Of a DNA stretch of 64,000 bases, positions 11,290 to 24,075 are shown in pieces. Made by a program: the position numbers and the translations under genes. The stretch's first letter is position 1. Each line of letters opens with the position of its first letter. A model generated the notes under the pieces. It ran no database searches, had not been told where the DNA came from, and saw only the letters and a program-made list of their open reading frames with translations. Source of the DNA: Siderastrea radians (taxonomy: Eukaryota; Cnidaria; Anthozoa; Scleractinia; Rhizangiidae); the NCBI GenBank assembly GCA_964017195.1, contig OZ024889.1, positions 52,055,418 through 52,119,417 of the forward strand, in the 5' to 3' direction.

Positions 11290-11541
11290 TTAATACCAAG
11301 GTCCACCTTGAAGTCTCCAGTTCCACTTCTGGATGCATCGTCTATAATGCCGTATTTTGCCCGAATCTTCCTTTTGATCTCTTAAGAAGTTTTTAGGTTC
11401 TTTGAAGACCTTTGACGTCTTTGAAGCGCAAAGAAAATGAAAGATTGTGTCTGGTAACCAGTTATCGCCATGTCTGGCTGCTATTTTGAACCCTACTTTT
11501 AATATGTTAAGATCATCTTCAACATCTTGTGTCAGGTCCAA
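11290..11541 (-). CDS. Unrecognised 83-aa ORF
   Basis: It encodes DLTQDVEDDLNILKVGFK, ARHGDNWLPDTIFHFLC and KVFKEPKNFLRDQKED, with a plausible amphipathic and charged composition. It lies between the basic peptide at 10.9 kb and the hAT relic at 11.8 kb, all on the minus strand. I cannot assign a function and cannot exclude a relic of a repeated gene. Confidence 0.3.
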   Translation of the reverse strand: MDLTQDVEDDLNILKVGFKIAARHGDNWLPDTIFHFLCASKTSKVFKEPKNFLRDQKEDSGKIRHYRRCIQKWNWRLQGGPWY

Positions 11542-11832
11542 ATTGAAGATAGCATGTAGTAAAATATTACATTAATTGTCAACGCACATGGTGTAATAAT
11601 TGATTGTGCTAAAAAGGCCGAGCTCAGATTTTAAACTCTTTAAACAAGGCCTGAGATGAAAATATAATGAAAGAAAATATTCTGGTACATTTTGTACAAT
11701 TTAAAAAAACAAGACCTTTTAAATGTTTGTTTGACAATCTTCAAATCCACGGGACTTCAAGCAGTAGGAAATGTAACCCATGCATTCTAAAAATGGATGG
11801 CCTATATAGGATAATATAACTATGATTTGTAG

Positions 11833-13202
11833 TTAAATCCTTAACAAGCCATTAAAATGTCCCATTTCGTCATCTCCAAGGCCATTTTTTCCTCTTCTAG
11901 CTTCAGCCTCCTCTCTGTACCAATACTGCTGAGGTGTGGCTGTGGGTACAGTTAAGCTGGACTGCAGCCTCTCTCGGCACGCTGAGCTCGATATCACAAC
12001 TTGCTGCCAACTCCTTTGCACGCTCAAACAATTCATTCCAAACCAGTTGCTCGTTTGGGGGTGTGAGCCTTGCAGTGGACATAAACGGCATCTGGTATGC
12101 GCTGCCTGATAATAGCTTGGACACCTCTGTGACCCCTGGCCATTGTTTGCCACCCTATCCTAGCCCTGTGCGCACATGCGGTCAACTTCTAGGCCATAGA
12201 TCTGTTGGGTCTCTACAAACTTCTCAGCCAGAGCCTGTCCTCTTGTGCTCTTCGCCTGCATGAATCCCAGGAACTCCTCCCGTACCTGTACCTTCTTGTC
12301 TTGCTCTCTCCAGTGCACAACACGAATACAAATGGAGAGTTCCTCCATTGTTGTAGAATCAGTGGCTTCATCTGCCTGAAAAGCACAGAAGAGGGGGATG
12401 CATTGCAATCATTTACTAATCAGTTAAAGATTTGGTTGGCGCAAAGCCCAACGAGCTCATTCTGGATTGTTGGCGAGGTATGCTTTGCTCTTTTATCGGT
12501 GCTTGCAAGGTGAGTGGCAAGAACTGGATCTGTTGTACCTTGAAACTCAAACAAAGCCAGGAAGTGTCTGTCCTTTTCTGTGTGACCCCTGAGAGCTAAG
12601 TTCTGCTGCCCACACAGTACAATAACATCGATGATGGATTCTCTCTACAGTGTCATTTATTTGCAACGAAATTTGGCTGTAAACATCTTTTTGCCTACTA
12701 GTGACAACATGAAGAAAATGGTCTCCATTGACAACTTCATAAAGATGAGTGGCTGATTGAATGTGTAGTTTAAACAGTCTCCCAAAGTTTGCCTGATCTG
12801 ACACGCCTTTAGAAGACCCACAGATTCCAGACTGGTAATTGCCGCTTCTTTCATTTCCAAATGATACACAACAAATTCACCACACGGTGTCTTGAGGAAA
12901 AGAATATCTGAGGTCTTGTTATTTGCAAGCCATACGTGATTCAACTTTCGCTGTTTTTTCTTATGCGTTTCGAGGGAAACTTGAACTTATGTGAGCCATT
13001 CTCGTTCAAGCAGCTTTCTTTGGGCTTCATCTTTCTGAAGTTGGTCACAGGTTAGCTCTGCAATATCTGGATAAGCTGGAAAATGTGAGGAGGGGGTTGA
13101 TGGCGAAGTTCCAGGAGAGAAAGTTGATTCTGAGATTCTGAGCAGGAGGATCAGCTTCCCTCCAATTCGTTGACGCCATTTCCATATTGCTTGAACTAGC
13201 AA
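11833..13202 (-). pseudogene. hAT-superfamily transposase relic (DUF4371-like region)
   Basis: Reading minus, the region passes through several frames. It starts with an N-terminal part (AYPDIAELTCDQLQKDEAQRKLLEREW, 13100-12990). Next come KEAAITSLESVGLLKACQ (about 12860) and YEVVNGDHFLHVVTS, then ALRGHTEKDRHFLALFEF (about 12590-12530), then the catalytic-core block ADEATDSTTMEELSICIR (about 12370-12320) followed by VREEFLGFMQ. This is the hAT DUF4371 and RNase H-like layout seen in ZMYM/52 kDa-repressor-like transposases. At least three frame changes and an in-frame TGA near 12420 make it inactive. Plus-strand ORFs over the same bases are antisense shadows. Confidence 0.7.
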
Positions 13203-13204
13203 TG

Positions 13205-14780
13205 TCCCACGGACACGAAAAACTACTCATCTAACCTAGCTATTTTATAGTCAGTTGGAATGCACCTCGTGCTAAAACATGACCTAATATGGTATTAAAC
13301 GTGGCATCCTCGAATTCTGAAAGAAAGCCCACCATGCAAACTTTTGGACCAAACTTACAGTAAACCTAAACCAAAACTGTCATGGAGTTGTCAAACTATT
13401 GGTTTCATTTTTTAACATTACTACGGACCGTATCCTGGCTGTCTTTGTTTATTTATAGCACCTGATTCCCAAAGCTAGCTGTTAACTTAAGTGTTTGATA
13501 TAAGTGTGATGCCGGTGTCGTCCATCTTTCTTTGTTACCTAACACGTGACCAAAAGCTGCCCACGAAAAAAATCCAGTCATTTTGTCAGGTTTAGAAGGG
13601 GCGAAATAGTCATATTCTCTAAAAAAAGATATTTATGTGTGGGTAAAGGTATTTATTACAGCTAGACACACCAACTGGATGTCTCGATTTGCGTGAACAA
13701 CGCCATTTCAGTGCAGTGTTTTAGACCACCATCGACACAATTTTTGCTTCCTTTACAGAACAACCTTTGAGTATTTTTGAATTTGTCCATACATTCTGTC
13801 GAAAGTCATGATTTATTTTTCGAAATCAAAGCATTTTTAAGGTGTGTATTTCATACATATTGTTGGAAGTCATGATTTATTTTTTGAAATCAAAGCGTTT
13901 TTAAGGTGGGGATTTAATATCAAATAAAGAGCAACAATGACATTACAAGAAGTTATGGCCTTTCAGTAACTTAACAAATTCCTGTTAAGTCCGGGCTTAA
14001 TAGCTTGAAGGCTACAATCAGTGTCACTTTGTTGAAACACTGTCGGTACAATTGTGTCTCCCTCCCTCTCCCAATAGGCAATGTTGGAAAAAAGTTTCAA
14101 CCAAATTGATGAAGACAAGCGCTCACAACACTATGCAACATTGAATAGGGGAAGGAGGGGAGGGCGTTTCAACGACTTTTGTCACTGGTTGTAGCTACGC
14201 CCGTGCTTATGCTTATGTCCTAGTGACGTGAAGCAATTTCGAGCATTTCTGCAGTTGTTGACCGACATTGCCTCAAATCCACGAACAAATAAATGAGAAT
14301 AGTTAACCGTGAAAAGGGTTATTAAGAAAAACTGGGGGTTATCGAAAATTGTTTTAGCTAAAGTTAAGGGTGTTTGTTTCTGGTTATAACAGTACAATAA
14401 CTAGTAATGTCAAAAAAATACTATAACCTATCCACTAACAATATTGGGCATCTGTGTGATACAAATTGTTGTGGGGTCAAATCAAAAAGTGTTTCAATCC
14501 ATCTATATTCTAAATGTTTTGCCAATTTTGTGAGCCACCTCACTTGGCCTTAGTGAATCAACTGTTTTGTATGAATGTTCATTTCTAAATGTTGCAAGAA
14601 TGTGCACCTAAAACAAATTAATCCAGCTCTTCTTGTGCTTGGTTAACCAAGCATTCAAGTCTGCAAAGTCAAGGACGGAAATGGGGTCTTTAGGGATGGA
14701 TCCAATGTTAGGGTGTGTTTTCCCAGAACTTCACTGAATGCTTTGACTTCCTTTAAAGTTAGATGTCGACCACGTGAGTG
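13205..14780. other. No identifiable gene; one local duplication
   Basis: The phrase AGTCATGATTTATTTTT, followed by GAAATCAAAGC(A/G)TTTTTAAGGTG, occurs twice (about 13805-13847 and 13867-13910, period about 63 bp). Nothing else is recognisable. The minus-strand ORF at 14182-14397 has no known motif. Confidence 0.4.
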
Positions 14781-14785
14781 ATGCC

Positions 14786-15293
14786 TTAATCTTCAATTCT
14801 TCTCTGTTTTGTTGACTCTCTGCAGACATTGCTTGTCTTATCGAAATTCTCCATGATGGACTTGACATCATCACTAGCCCTGCTGTAGGTCTGAGCCATC
14901 TTGACAGAAAGGTTTGCAACTTGGCCATACATCAGCTGCTTTGTGTCTCTCACACCATGCTCCATAGCTTGATTGATTGCAGTGTTTCTACCCACCCCAC
15001 CCTTGAGGCTTACAGTGGGATTTCGGTGGAGATAATAGGCTTCTTGAGGGGTAAGTAGTGCATGTTATTGTGCGTGGAGCCTCACAGTTGCCAAAGCATA
15101 TTTTGTCTTAGCATCCACTTTGAATAACAGCATCATAAATTTCCACGAGTATTCCGCTCTTGCTCCATCACCCTCTTGAACTGCATCTTGGAAATCTTTG
15201 AAAAGAAGACCTGTCTTGACAGTATTATGTGAATAATTGAAAATCCCGTCTTCAATGCTTGGATTAAGAGGGCTCTTTTCGTCTTGATCATGT
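14786..15293 (-). pseudogene. DUF6589-like C-terminal fragment (divergent paralogue of the gene at 46.7-51.5 kb)
   Basis: The frame is open from 15293 to the TAA at 14788-14786 with one in-frame TAA near 15069. It encodes GIFNYSHNTVKTGLLFKDFQ, the motif EGDG, a Trp/Phe-rich helix, TKYA, then LLTPQEAYYLHRNP, GGVGRN, and MEHGVRDTKQLMYGQVANL. These align motif for motif with the last exon of the 46.7-51.5 kb gene (FKYNYHKAKMRFGLLLAD, EGDG, HTKYAY, LLPADRAESLIANRF, GKPGKNISMDLFLEHK). The similarity is clear in order and spacing but low in identity, so this is a different, older family member. I name the family from memory of conserved cnidarian and fungal DUF6589 proteins. A Pfam search would settle it. 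Confidence 0.6.
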
Positions 15294-15489
15294 TACAGTA
15301 AAAGTGGTACCAGTTTTGTACATAAAACTACACTTCCAGGTGTCATTTTTTAATTAGTGATGTTGACGATTTCAGAAGAATTGATAACAAAGATCAGTTA
15401 GGGGTTGAAGAAACGGAAGACTAATTAAGTTTAAACTTACAATCTGGGAGCACTGGCTCATTTCCTTGCTGTACTGATGAGGAATCATA

Positions 15490-16309
15490 TGGGAAAACTC
15501 ACTGAAGGACTTGCAATTCTTGGTAAGGATGCATAGCACATGAACCATGCTGATTCTACTGATCGTTTCTGCTTTAGTTTGTGGAGCCGTTTTGCTAACT
15601 CGGTAGCCATATCTTCTAAAATCCACAATTTCTTCCCTTTCAGTTGGCGTCATTTTAAGAGAAGCCGCATCTCTGTCTTGTTAGATAGCTTCTTAACAGT
15701 TACAAGTCTGGGTTTGGCTTGCGGTGGCAAACTATAGCCGTCGTCACCCCCAGTGTCACGCGGACGTTCACTCTCAGCATTGCTTGTTTTGGGCGATCCA
15801 ATTTGGTGTATAATCCCTATTTCCTCTGGAATTATCTCTTCACCAAAGTTCTCCTTCATGCATTGTATAAATTTGCTTTCCAGGCTCTCACCAGGTTCCT
15901 CCTCAAGGCCGAGCAGAGGAATATTATTCTTCCTTGGATATTGTTCGTTTTAAACTGCATGTTCCCAGGTTTGGTCAATGTCCTGTTTCAGGATGTTTTC
16001 TACATGGGTTATGCTCTCTTCCATTTTCTATCTAACTTGCTGTATTTCTCTGTTCATATTGTCAAACTTCTTTTCAAGCTCTTCAATTCTCTTTGTCAGC
16101 AAGGTTTCCAGACGTGATGAAAGTTGATCCAGCCTTTCGTCTAATATAGCTATGATTGTAATGGGTCTCATAACTTCAGTTACTTCATCAACGGGCACCT
16201 TTTCGGCTTGGTTTTTTGTTAGACTATTATCGTTTTGTCCCGGAGTTGATGAGACGTGATTGTAGGGGCTTTTGGTTTGAGTGTTACAATCTCGCACACT
16301 CGCCGCCAT
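15490..16309 (-). pseudogene. LINE ORF1-type protein relic
   Basis: The ORF starts at the ATG at 16309-16307 (MAASVRDCN) and runs into a coiled coil (LDQLSSRLETLLTKRIEELEKK). Two in-frame stops follow (TAG just after QQVR near 16028, TAA near 15950), then GLEEEPGESLESKF, MKENFGEEIIPEEIGIIH, and KPRLVTVKKLSNKTEMRLLLK. A frame shift at about 15655 leads into RQLKGKKLWILEDMATELAK and LKQKRSVESAWF. The coiled coil plus RNA-binding-like C-terminal part is the usual plan of ORF1 proteins of CR1/L2-like or L1-like retrotransposons. I see no endonuclease or reverse transcriptase nearby on this strand. Confidence 0.6.
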
Positions 16310-16319
16310 TGTCACGCTA

Positions 16320-19300
16320 ACAGTAACTGATTTGTCTTACGAAATGATTATTGTTGGAAAGGGCATACTGTGCAACTATATGTCATGAATCCAATGTACA
16401 TTATTGTTTGCAAGTACCTCTTCTTAGGGCTCTGACGTTGTGGAGGGTGGAGCTGTGCTATTCTCTCCATGCCATCAGTTTCTTGCTGTAGCCAAGCGCT
16501 ATTTCTGCAATCTGTCTATGTGACACTAAGCTTTTGTAGGCTGCAAAAACCCTGTTGTTTATTAAACAAATCATAAAACACATTTAATCTACAGGTAAAA
16601 TTCTATAAATCAATTATCACGAATTTTCTGTAGCATCTTTGAAAAGCAATCTGTGCCTAATTATTTTCAGGAGATATTGGTGGCAGATCTATTGGGGGGG
16701 GGGCCTGGGCCTGGGCCCCCTCCTTATTTTAGACCAAAACCGAGGCACCCAGATATTTCATTTTGGCCAGAAAGCGGGTCCCCACCTAACCTCAAGGTCT
16801 GGAACTGCCAGTGGGTATGGTTTACTCTTGCTAAAACAACAACAACACTCATATAAAGTGACTATAATTTTTCACGCCCAAGAAAAAGTGAAAGGTCAAC
16901 AAGGTGTTGTACAGCAGATAACCCTGGATTTCCTCCCTTGAGCAGCATTGCACCAGCACAAACAAAAAAGACCTTCAACAACTGCTTCCTCTTTTGGATC
17001 CTACAAATTGTGGGGGGGCATTGCTATGATCTTAAGGATTTTGCAAAAGATAGGGGCTTCCTTCTGCCATTCCTTGAGAACTGCATTTCACTGAGAGTGT
17101 TTGGGCTCTCACAGCAGTTTTCTGGTAGCCACAGGGTATTAGTATGTCTTTTGTAATACCCTTTAGTTGAGTGGCAGCTAGTTGTAAATCAGGACCCTGT
17201 TGTCTTAGTTTATATCTCAACAGTTATACCTTATCAAAATGTCATAATTTTAACACAAGCTTTTGACCGTCATGGGGAACTAGTATCACTTTTAGGGGTA
17301 GAACATTTTTTTGCCAGGGCACCTTATCAAATTCTTTTACGTATACCCTTTTGTTTTTTGGAACAAAAGGGTTGGCTGCTCTGAAATGACTTGTAAAAAT
17401 GGATTGAAATTTATGCGCAGGTTAAAGTTAAGGAGGGCCCAGGACTATAGTTTGATATTCACTCCCTGAGTATCAGGCGAGAAATTTGTGATTATGATAA
17501 TATCAGTTTCAATGAAACTGACCTTGGACACAATACAAGCCGTCTTGATATTTACTGGAACATTCATCATTTTGGCTGCTTACCTTTACACGTGTACCTT
17601 TTTTGTACTTGGCGGGAAGGCACAGTTTGATTTTGCAATCTGCGTAGCTACACAACATCATGCTTTTCTCTAACCTAAGGTAAGGATGGGTGCACTCCAC
17701 AGGGAAAGCAGAAACCACTGACTTGTGCAGATGGTGTGGGTAAATTGGGTAAAATATACACGAGGAACAATTTCTTTGGTTGTACATGTATCTGCTGTTA
17801 CCGACATTTGTTCAGAACAGTTGGATTCGAACACAAGTCGGTAACCCTTCTTCTCACGTTTTATGCGAGTCGCTGTTTAGTCATCACCACAACTTGATGT
17901 CAAAGGAGACGCTGAGTGTTTTCTTTTTAACACCAACAAGTGTTGAATTGACAGTCCTTTGGCTTGTTGAGACTGTCTCCATGCCTTTTCAATTTGGTAT
18001 TTGTAACTAGCACAAATTAAACTGCACTAGTCAGGGTATCCTTTTCACTTAAGCTTACATTTTCATTGACCACAGCCTGGAAAATCTTGGCAAAATCGCC
18101 AGTAATATTATTTTCTCTTTTTATTCAAAATCTCACAACCAGACATAAGACAGAAATTACCAGAGGTGTTAAAAATGAGTTAAAAGCTCACTTTTTACAC
18201 AATCTTCCATGAATCACACAACTTATACTTCTAAACACTATGTAAGGCTTTTCCACTTAACCTGTGCCAATGCATACGCTTGGCTGCCCAGGCACCAAAG
18301 TAATGCGTGCAGTGCAGGAAAGTTTCAGTTTGATAACCCCGTCTGTTTAAAATTATTATTTTCCCAAGACACTAAAAATTGAAATGCATGTAAGCAAATG
18401 TATGTTGAAGATGCTACTCCAAAAATGTAAGCTTAAAGCTCAACACGAATTCAAGCTTACATCTTTTGCGCCTTTGCAGACTTTTCTCGGTGGAAATTGC
18501 AATGGTCCTGGTAGGACCTCGGTCAATGAGCCGGACGAGCATGACAAAATAGCAGCCGTCTTGCACGTACATGCGGGGAAGTGACTCGAGAGCTGCTGTT
18601 CGCTGATTGGGCACAATAATACAAAGGCTTTTTTGTGCCCGATCAGGAGGCGGCATTTGGAAATGGTCTGGTGAGAGTTAGTACCCAGGGGCTCCTCTGC
18701 CTTTTCTTGAAAACTTTTGTCGGACCGTTTCTCTAGACCCAACTGACTGCCCCCAGGTCTCCAAGGATGGGCTGGTCTACAGCTTTGTCTACTATGACTA
18801 GATTGTTCCGGTTGGATCCTGTAATACACAGATGTCTACTAGGATTCTCTTAAGTAAGGGCATGAGAAAGGAACAAAAAGAGCAATCAAACAAGATTAAT
18901 TATGTCCAGACTAAGAAATGTCGCAGTTTGTATACAGGGTAATCACAATGACAATCTTACCAGAGAGTAGAATGTATTTTGTTCCCGACAAAGCTCTAAA
19001 CAAATTTAGTGGTAAATAATGCAGAACGAAGTAATGTACTAAGATAAATCCCCTACAAAACGTTTCGATTAAATGGCAATGGTAGTTTGATTTATATAAT
19101 GCACTTTTCTTAATATCCCTTTTACTTTACTACATTTAAGCACTGAGACCTTATATATCAAGGCTCTCTCCTCCGCCCCATGCTCCCGTTTTCTCCAGCG
19201 CTCCCGCTTCCCTCTTTTTTCTTTCACTGGTGTTTACTAACAGGAGCCTCTGTGGAGGAGAGAGATATCAAGGTGCAAATGGAAGCCACAATTTATAAGT

Positions 19301-21480
19301 CCATTAAAATTGAAGTGATCTCAATCTAGGTCACCCCCTACTAATAAGATATAGCTTGGTGTAGGAAACAAGGCCAATAGCTAAATGACACTACCTGGAA
19401 AAACAGCTGAGGTTACATGTGATGTAACTAAAAGTTACGTCCATGCAAAACAAGAATGGATACTGCAATAGATGTACCTTGGTCTTGAATTCGGCAGTGC
19501 GAATTCTGGACAAAGAAATGCCCTATCTGGGCATCTATGGCACCCTCTTCCTTACTTTATCACTCACTGCCCTGACATCATCAACATCGAAAGACAATAC
19601 AACAATATTAAAGGAGGCTAACTTTGAATTCTTCAACCTTGAGACAACACTAATAACATCTGAGACATTCTGTGTAAGACAAAAATGCTAACAGGATCAA
19701 GATTTAGCCAAATAATACATTAACATCGGTATGCCAGAAATGGAGGTCCCTTGTTTTATGAGTCAAATGAGTCAGTGAGCCGAGTCAATGAGTCAAATTT
19801 CCAAATATTCAAAATTTGGTAATGAAAATAACCAAGACCCAATGAAAGTTAAATGGTTTATCTAGGTGCCCTATTTGCTTGCTAGAAAATACTGCTGCAG
19901 CATATTGTTACCTTTACTATTTCAACTAGAGGATGGTGAAAGCACCTATTAAATCGGCCTTATCATATTTGCTGGAAAAGCCAACATGCCTATGTTTACT
20001 GAACCCCCCCTGGAAATCAGCGCCCTTCAATAACAAGTCAGAACCGATTTTAATGCCCTTGAGTTTTATGGGGAGGAAATATGTTTATTCATAACCACTC
20101 AGTTAGATTTTTGGTAGATTTTTTATAAATTTATGGTGTAGCGTGTCACCCCCTCAAAGAAGCGCAGTTGACAATAAATAGCAAGGGTGTTTATTCAAGT
20201 GTATGTGGTACTCAGTGGTGAATGTAGACTGGGGAAATAAGATTACATGGGGAGAATAAGGTGGAATTCTGTCATTCAAACCTAAAAAGAATGCCTTGGG
20301 TGGACACGACTTTCTTATATTCTGACCTCCCACAATCACTGCTTCGGACACTCCCATGTGTTAATTAAAATTGAATTCTGTTAGCGTTGTTTCAATGCAA
20401 CATAAAACCAAAGCCCCAAGAGCCACAATACACACGTACACAGAGAGCACATGCCATGACAAACTTGCATAGTTATTCAGAATTTCCACAAATACTAACC
20501 CAGTATAATTATCATTACCATGTTTAGGAATATCTGTGTGGAGACTCTCCTATTAAAGTCTGCGACAAACGTTTCTCAGGTCTTGGTCATCAAAAAGTAC
20601 TTTTTTATAGCAGCTAGCATCCTTTCTTTTCTTAGTTTTATTTTTAGTCGTTCAAAATGAGCGTTGATCCCAAAAAAGTAGGTGATTTCGTTTTATTGTC
20701 TCTAAACAGGTGCTTTTGCTAGCCTCTTGTTGAAGACTTAAAGGTCACAAGAGGTTGTGACTGTTTCCTAGCAGGCACATGTTGAAAGTGAGGGGTTCCA
20801 CAAAACTAGCGAGATGTGTTCAAGAAAGATGCCAATGTTATTAAGTTTGTACATCATCTTATCACTGAGGATATCCTCATGGAAATTTTACAGAGTGCCT
20901 CAGATACCTACCCTACACCCTAAATTGCTGTCAGGAACAAAGCCCAGCTACTCAGAGATGGTGCACGAGGAGTGGTTCTCACGCTATGAATTTATTTGGT
21001 AGAGTACAAAAGCCATCAAATCCATATTAATTATTTTATGGCAGGTCGTATATGGCATCATAATGAATACATACTACTAAGAATTGTATGAGCTTTGCAT
21101 GGTATCTTGCTGAAATCACACAGGGATGAAAACCGAAGAAGCACTTAATTTATCAACTGCTGTCTCATACCAGACAAATTTTAACTTTTTACTGTGGCTA
21201 GCATAACAAATTCATGCTCGACTGTGATTTCATTACTTTTCTCAGCTACAATGGAAAATGAGATTCTGTTGTTTTCCAAATAATTTGAAAAAGGAATGAC
21301 GTAATTTTTGGGAAACTATTGTGGCAAGCCAAAGTTATGAACTTTTGGAAGCGCATATTTTGCAAGAATGACACTCACTTGTCACCAACTTGGGATTTCT
21401 GCAAGGTAAGAAGTCTGTATTCTGGAAAGCATGCATGTATTATTTCCTGAAAACAGGTTTATCACTCACTAAATACAGCA
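16320..21480. other. Five-kilobase stretch without identifiable genes
   Basis: I read both strands and find no domain I can name. Short ORFs exist (18440-18829 minus, 129 codons; 19443-19691 plus; 20154-20357 minus; 20814-21002 plus) but none shows recognisable motifs, and overlapping frames are equally open. There is a G/C tract near 16694-16724 and a weak inverted pair (CTCTCTCCTCC near 19165, GGAGGAGAGAG near 19254). Introns of an unseen gene are possible. Confidence 0.4.
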
Positions 21481-21486
21481 CACCAC

Positions 21487-21560
21487 TCTCTTTGGGGTTT
21501 TGTGGGTCTTTATTGCACTAGACCACCGCGATTGCACCCTCCAAATCCCCCAAAGAGAGA
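21487..21560. repeat. Short inverted repeat at the edge of the DIRS-like element
   Basis: ACTCTCTTTGGGG (21487) is answered by CCCCAAAGAGAGA (about 21547). The hairpin lies just past the recombinase C-terminus (minus sense) of the DIRS-like element, where terminal repeats of such elements occur. The link is inference. Confidence 0.4.
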
Positions 21561-21637
21561 AGAGGAGTAATTAGTGTGATACCTTCACACATTCGTTTAA
21601 CTGTTTGCAGCTTGTATTGTAGCAAATGGTCTAAATA

Positions 21638-22664
21638 TCATTCATACACATTAGATTTCCAGTCACCCTGAAGCTTAATATAGTTGCTAGGCACACCGCA
21701 ATGCAGAGCAAAGCTTGCTTCTCTTCTTCTGAAGGAGTGTCCAGAGAAATTCCAGCTGTCAATGCCGCACTTGTCTAATGTTTCTTTAAGCTTACTAGTA
21801 AATTTAGAGTAGGTGAGTACCTTACGAGTACCATCCTCTTTGTATACAAAGGCTGGTGCAAACACGTTTTTTACTTTGATACACGTCTGCGAGCTTAAAC
21901 GCGTGTTCCACCACTGCTGACCAGGGGCACAACGAAGAGTAATTGATTCTGGGAATCGGAACAAGGAAAGTGCGGTTCTTATATTGCATTGTTGTTGACC
22001 AGCGGATGACAAGAATAATAAAATTTTATATCACAGTTACGTAGATGCCGCTGGGGGTCAAAAGATGTGGTGGTGGGAGGCAGTAGGTTGGATTTGTGGA
22101 AAAAGGAGAAAAAGGCCATGAGGCATGTAGCCCAGAACGTTGCATCCAGAGATGAGGAGAGATTTGTGTTTCATTCCAGTTTGTAAAGAGCTTCAAGTGT
22201 GACAGGCAGTTTTTGTGACATGGGATAGCCGTTGATACGTTTGATTCCGCGCATCAGCAAACTTTTTTGGTGCTTGAACAACGGGTCCTCAAGGGGGGTG
22301 GGATAACCGCACTGCATGTGCAACAGGCGCACAACGTTAAAGTAATTTGGGATGCTGGAAGTGGATAGTGTTTTGGCAAGAAAGACAACATATTGGAGGT
22401 GTATCGCACGGCAGGGAACTGGAGAGTAGCCGAAGTACAGGCAGAAGCGGAGATTAAGGCTCGTAGCTGGGACTTGTAAGTAGCAGTTGTTGATTGTGCG
22501 AATGCGTGGAGATGGTACTTTTTTAATTCTTTGTGAAGTAACTGTTCTTGAGCATGCACTGCACCTGTCGCGGAAAGGAAGAAAAGGCAGCTCTTGAGAA
22601 GTGAGGCCAAGGGGCTGTTTTCTCTCCCCAAAGCCCACCAAGAAGCCCACTCAGCATGTGACAC
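21638..22664 (-). pseudogene. Tyrosine recombinase of the DIRS-like element, several frame breaks
   Basis: The N-terminal, core-binding half is seen as STTATYKSQLRA (about 22480) and later frames around 22450-22170. The catalytic C-terminal half (22012-21638) contains LKETLDKCGIDSWNFSGHSF followed by the HxxR box (HSFRR) and a GDW motif near its end. Such enzymes integrate a circular cDNA intermediate through a covalent Tyr-DNA bond. The segment between the halves changes frame repeatedly and includes stops, so the copy is dead. The catalytic Tyr would be at or next to the last residues (NVYE), where the ORF stops. Confidence 0.65.
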
Positions 22665-22738
22665 AAGCGAGGGTCATGAAGGCGCAAAATTGCATCCGCC
22701 ACTGTGTTTGCTTTTGAGGATATGTAGGTTGCGGTGAT

Positions 22739-24075
22739 TCAATAGTTGTATGTGGCTGAGAACCAAAATATTTGGTGAAGCCATTGCATCACCCGTTGGT
22801 TGCGGCAAGATCCTTTCTTTAAGGCACTTATAGTGGTATAGTTATCGGAGCGTGCCACAACCCATTTGTCATGCAATTGGTGTTTCCAACGCTTTAGTGC
22901 AACTAAAACTGTGAATGTTTCTTTCTGATTGATATGCGCGGTTGTGAGCTGTGGATGATCGACAGCCCAGTCCGTGTAGAACCAATCCCCTTGAAAGGAA
23001 CTGTCTCCACCGACTGGACACGCATCGGTGGAAAATTCTTCAGAATGGATCAGTTCTGAGTCAACAAAAAAAGTTACACCGTTAAAACTAGCGAGAAATT
23101 TAGTCCTTAACTGAGAATTGACCCGAGTGTGTTGGTGGGGTCGTGACAAATTGTTCATTATGTCAATAATTTGCTGCAAAAATGTTCGCCCACCGCAAAC
23201 AACACAAGCAGCAAAATTCAATTTCCTGACGAGGGACTGAAAATCATGCTTTGTAATTGAATGCCTACTTGATGTTTTGCTCGATAATACTCGCACTTCG
23301 CACAGCTTGCTTTCGGGCAGATGAAGCTGCCTAAGCACAGTTTTAGTTTCTATTCCAAGAAAAGTCAGTCACTGGGTGGGAGCCACTGCTTACTCCCAGT
23401 TAATGGTAAAACGAAGTTCACATAGAAGACGAATGAGTTCGTGATAAGCTAATCTGCACTCGGCCTTCGTGTCACCAATTATCACAAAATCATCGAGGTA
23501 GGCGAGGATTGTTTGAAATCCTTGTCTCGCCATAATTCGAGTGACCACTTGTGTCAATCGGTGGAAAATTTCCAGAGATTTGGAAGTTCCAAAAGGGAGT
23601 TTAGTATCGTACATGTACGAAACATGTTTATCTCCCTGAAATTGCCAGGCCATGCCGTTTGCACATGGCACATGGCGATAGGCACTCTTGAGGTCAATTT
23701 TGGCAAGATGAGCTTTGGTTTGATATGTGACACTGCTCTTTCTATGGTTACATAAGAAAAATGTTGCGCCCTTGTATAGGAGTTGACATGATAGTGCTGT
23801 GGTCTGCTACAATCGTAAAGAAGTCGTCTCTTGTCCTTATTTGGTTTTGGGATCGCTCCAAGAGCACTAACAATAGTCGGTTTTGTCTGCATTAATAGGT
23901 AATTGCCATTTTGGATTTCTTCGCGTATTTGAGTCTCTACTTTGTCACAAACATCGCTTGCAGTCGCCGATTTGTAATTTGTTATTGCCCCCGGTTGCAA
24001 CTTGCTGTCGCTGGGAATGATTTGAAAACCACGCATGATGCCGTCAATGATAAAGTCTCTGCAGTAATCGTCCAT
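22739..24075 (-). pseudogene. Reverse transcriptase and RNase H of the DIRS-like element
   Basis: The fingers region is 24075-23700 (AIPKPNKDKRRLLYDCSRP, then VNSYTRAQHFSYVTIE). The palm follows in a second frame (23671-23390), with PFGTSKSLEIFHRLTQ and the catalytic box AYLDDFVIIG. A stop follows the WE at 23391, then the RNase H segment (23338-22739) with STDACPVGGDSSFQGDWFYTD, NQKETFTVLVALKRW and RSDNYTTISALKKG. These are the usual DIRS RT-RH motifs. At least two frame changes separate the blocks. It overlaps or abuts the gag end (24102), as expected for these elements. Confidence 0.75.

Noticed and set aside
11833..12513. Plus-strand ORFs of about 100 codons over the hAT region
   Set aside because: Antisense shadows: the minus strand carries hAT motifs in the same bases.
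16639..17220. Short ORFs near the G/C tract at 16.7 kb
   Set aside because: Overlapping on both strands, no motif, and no splice or promoter context.
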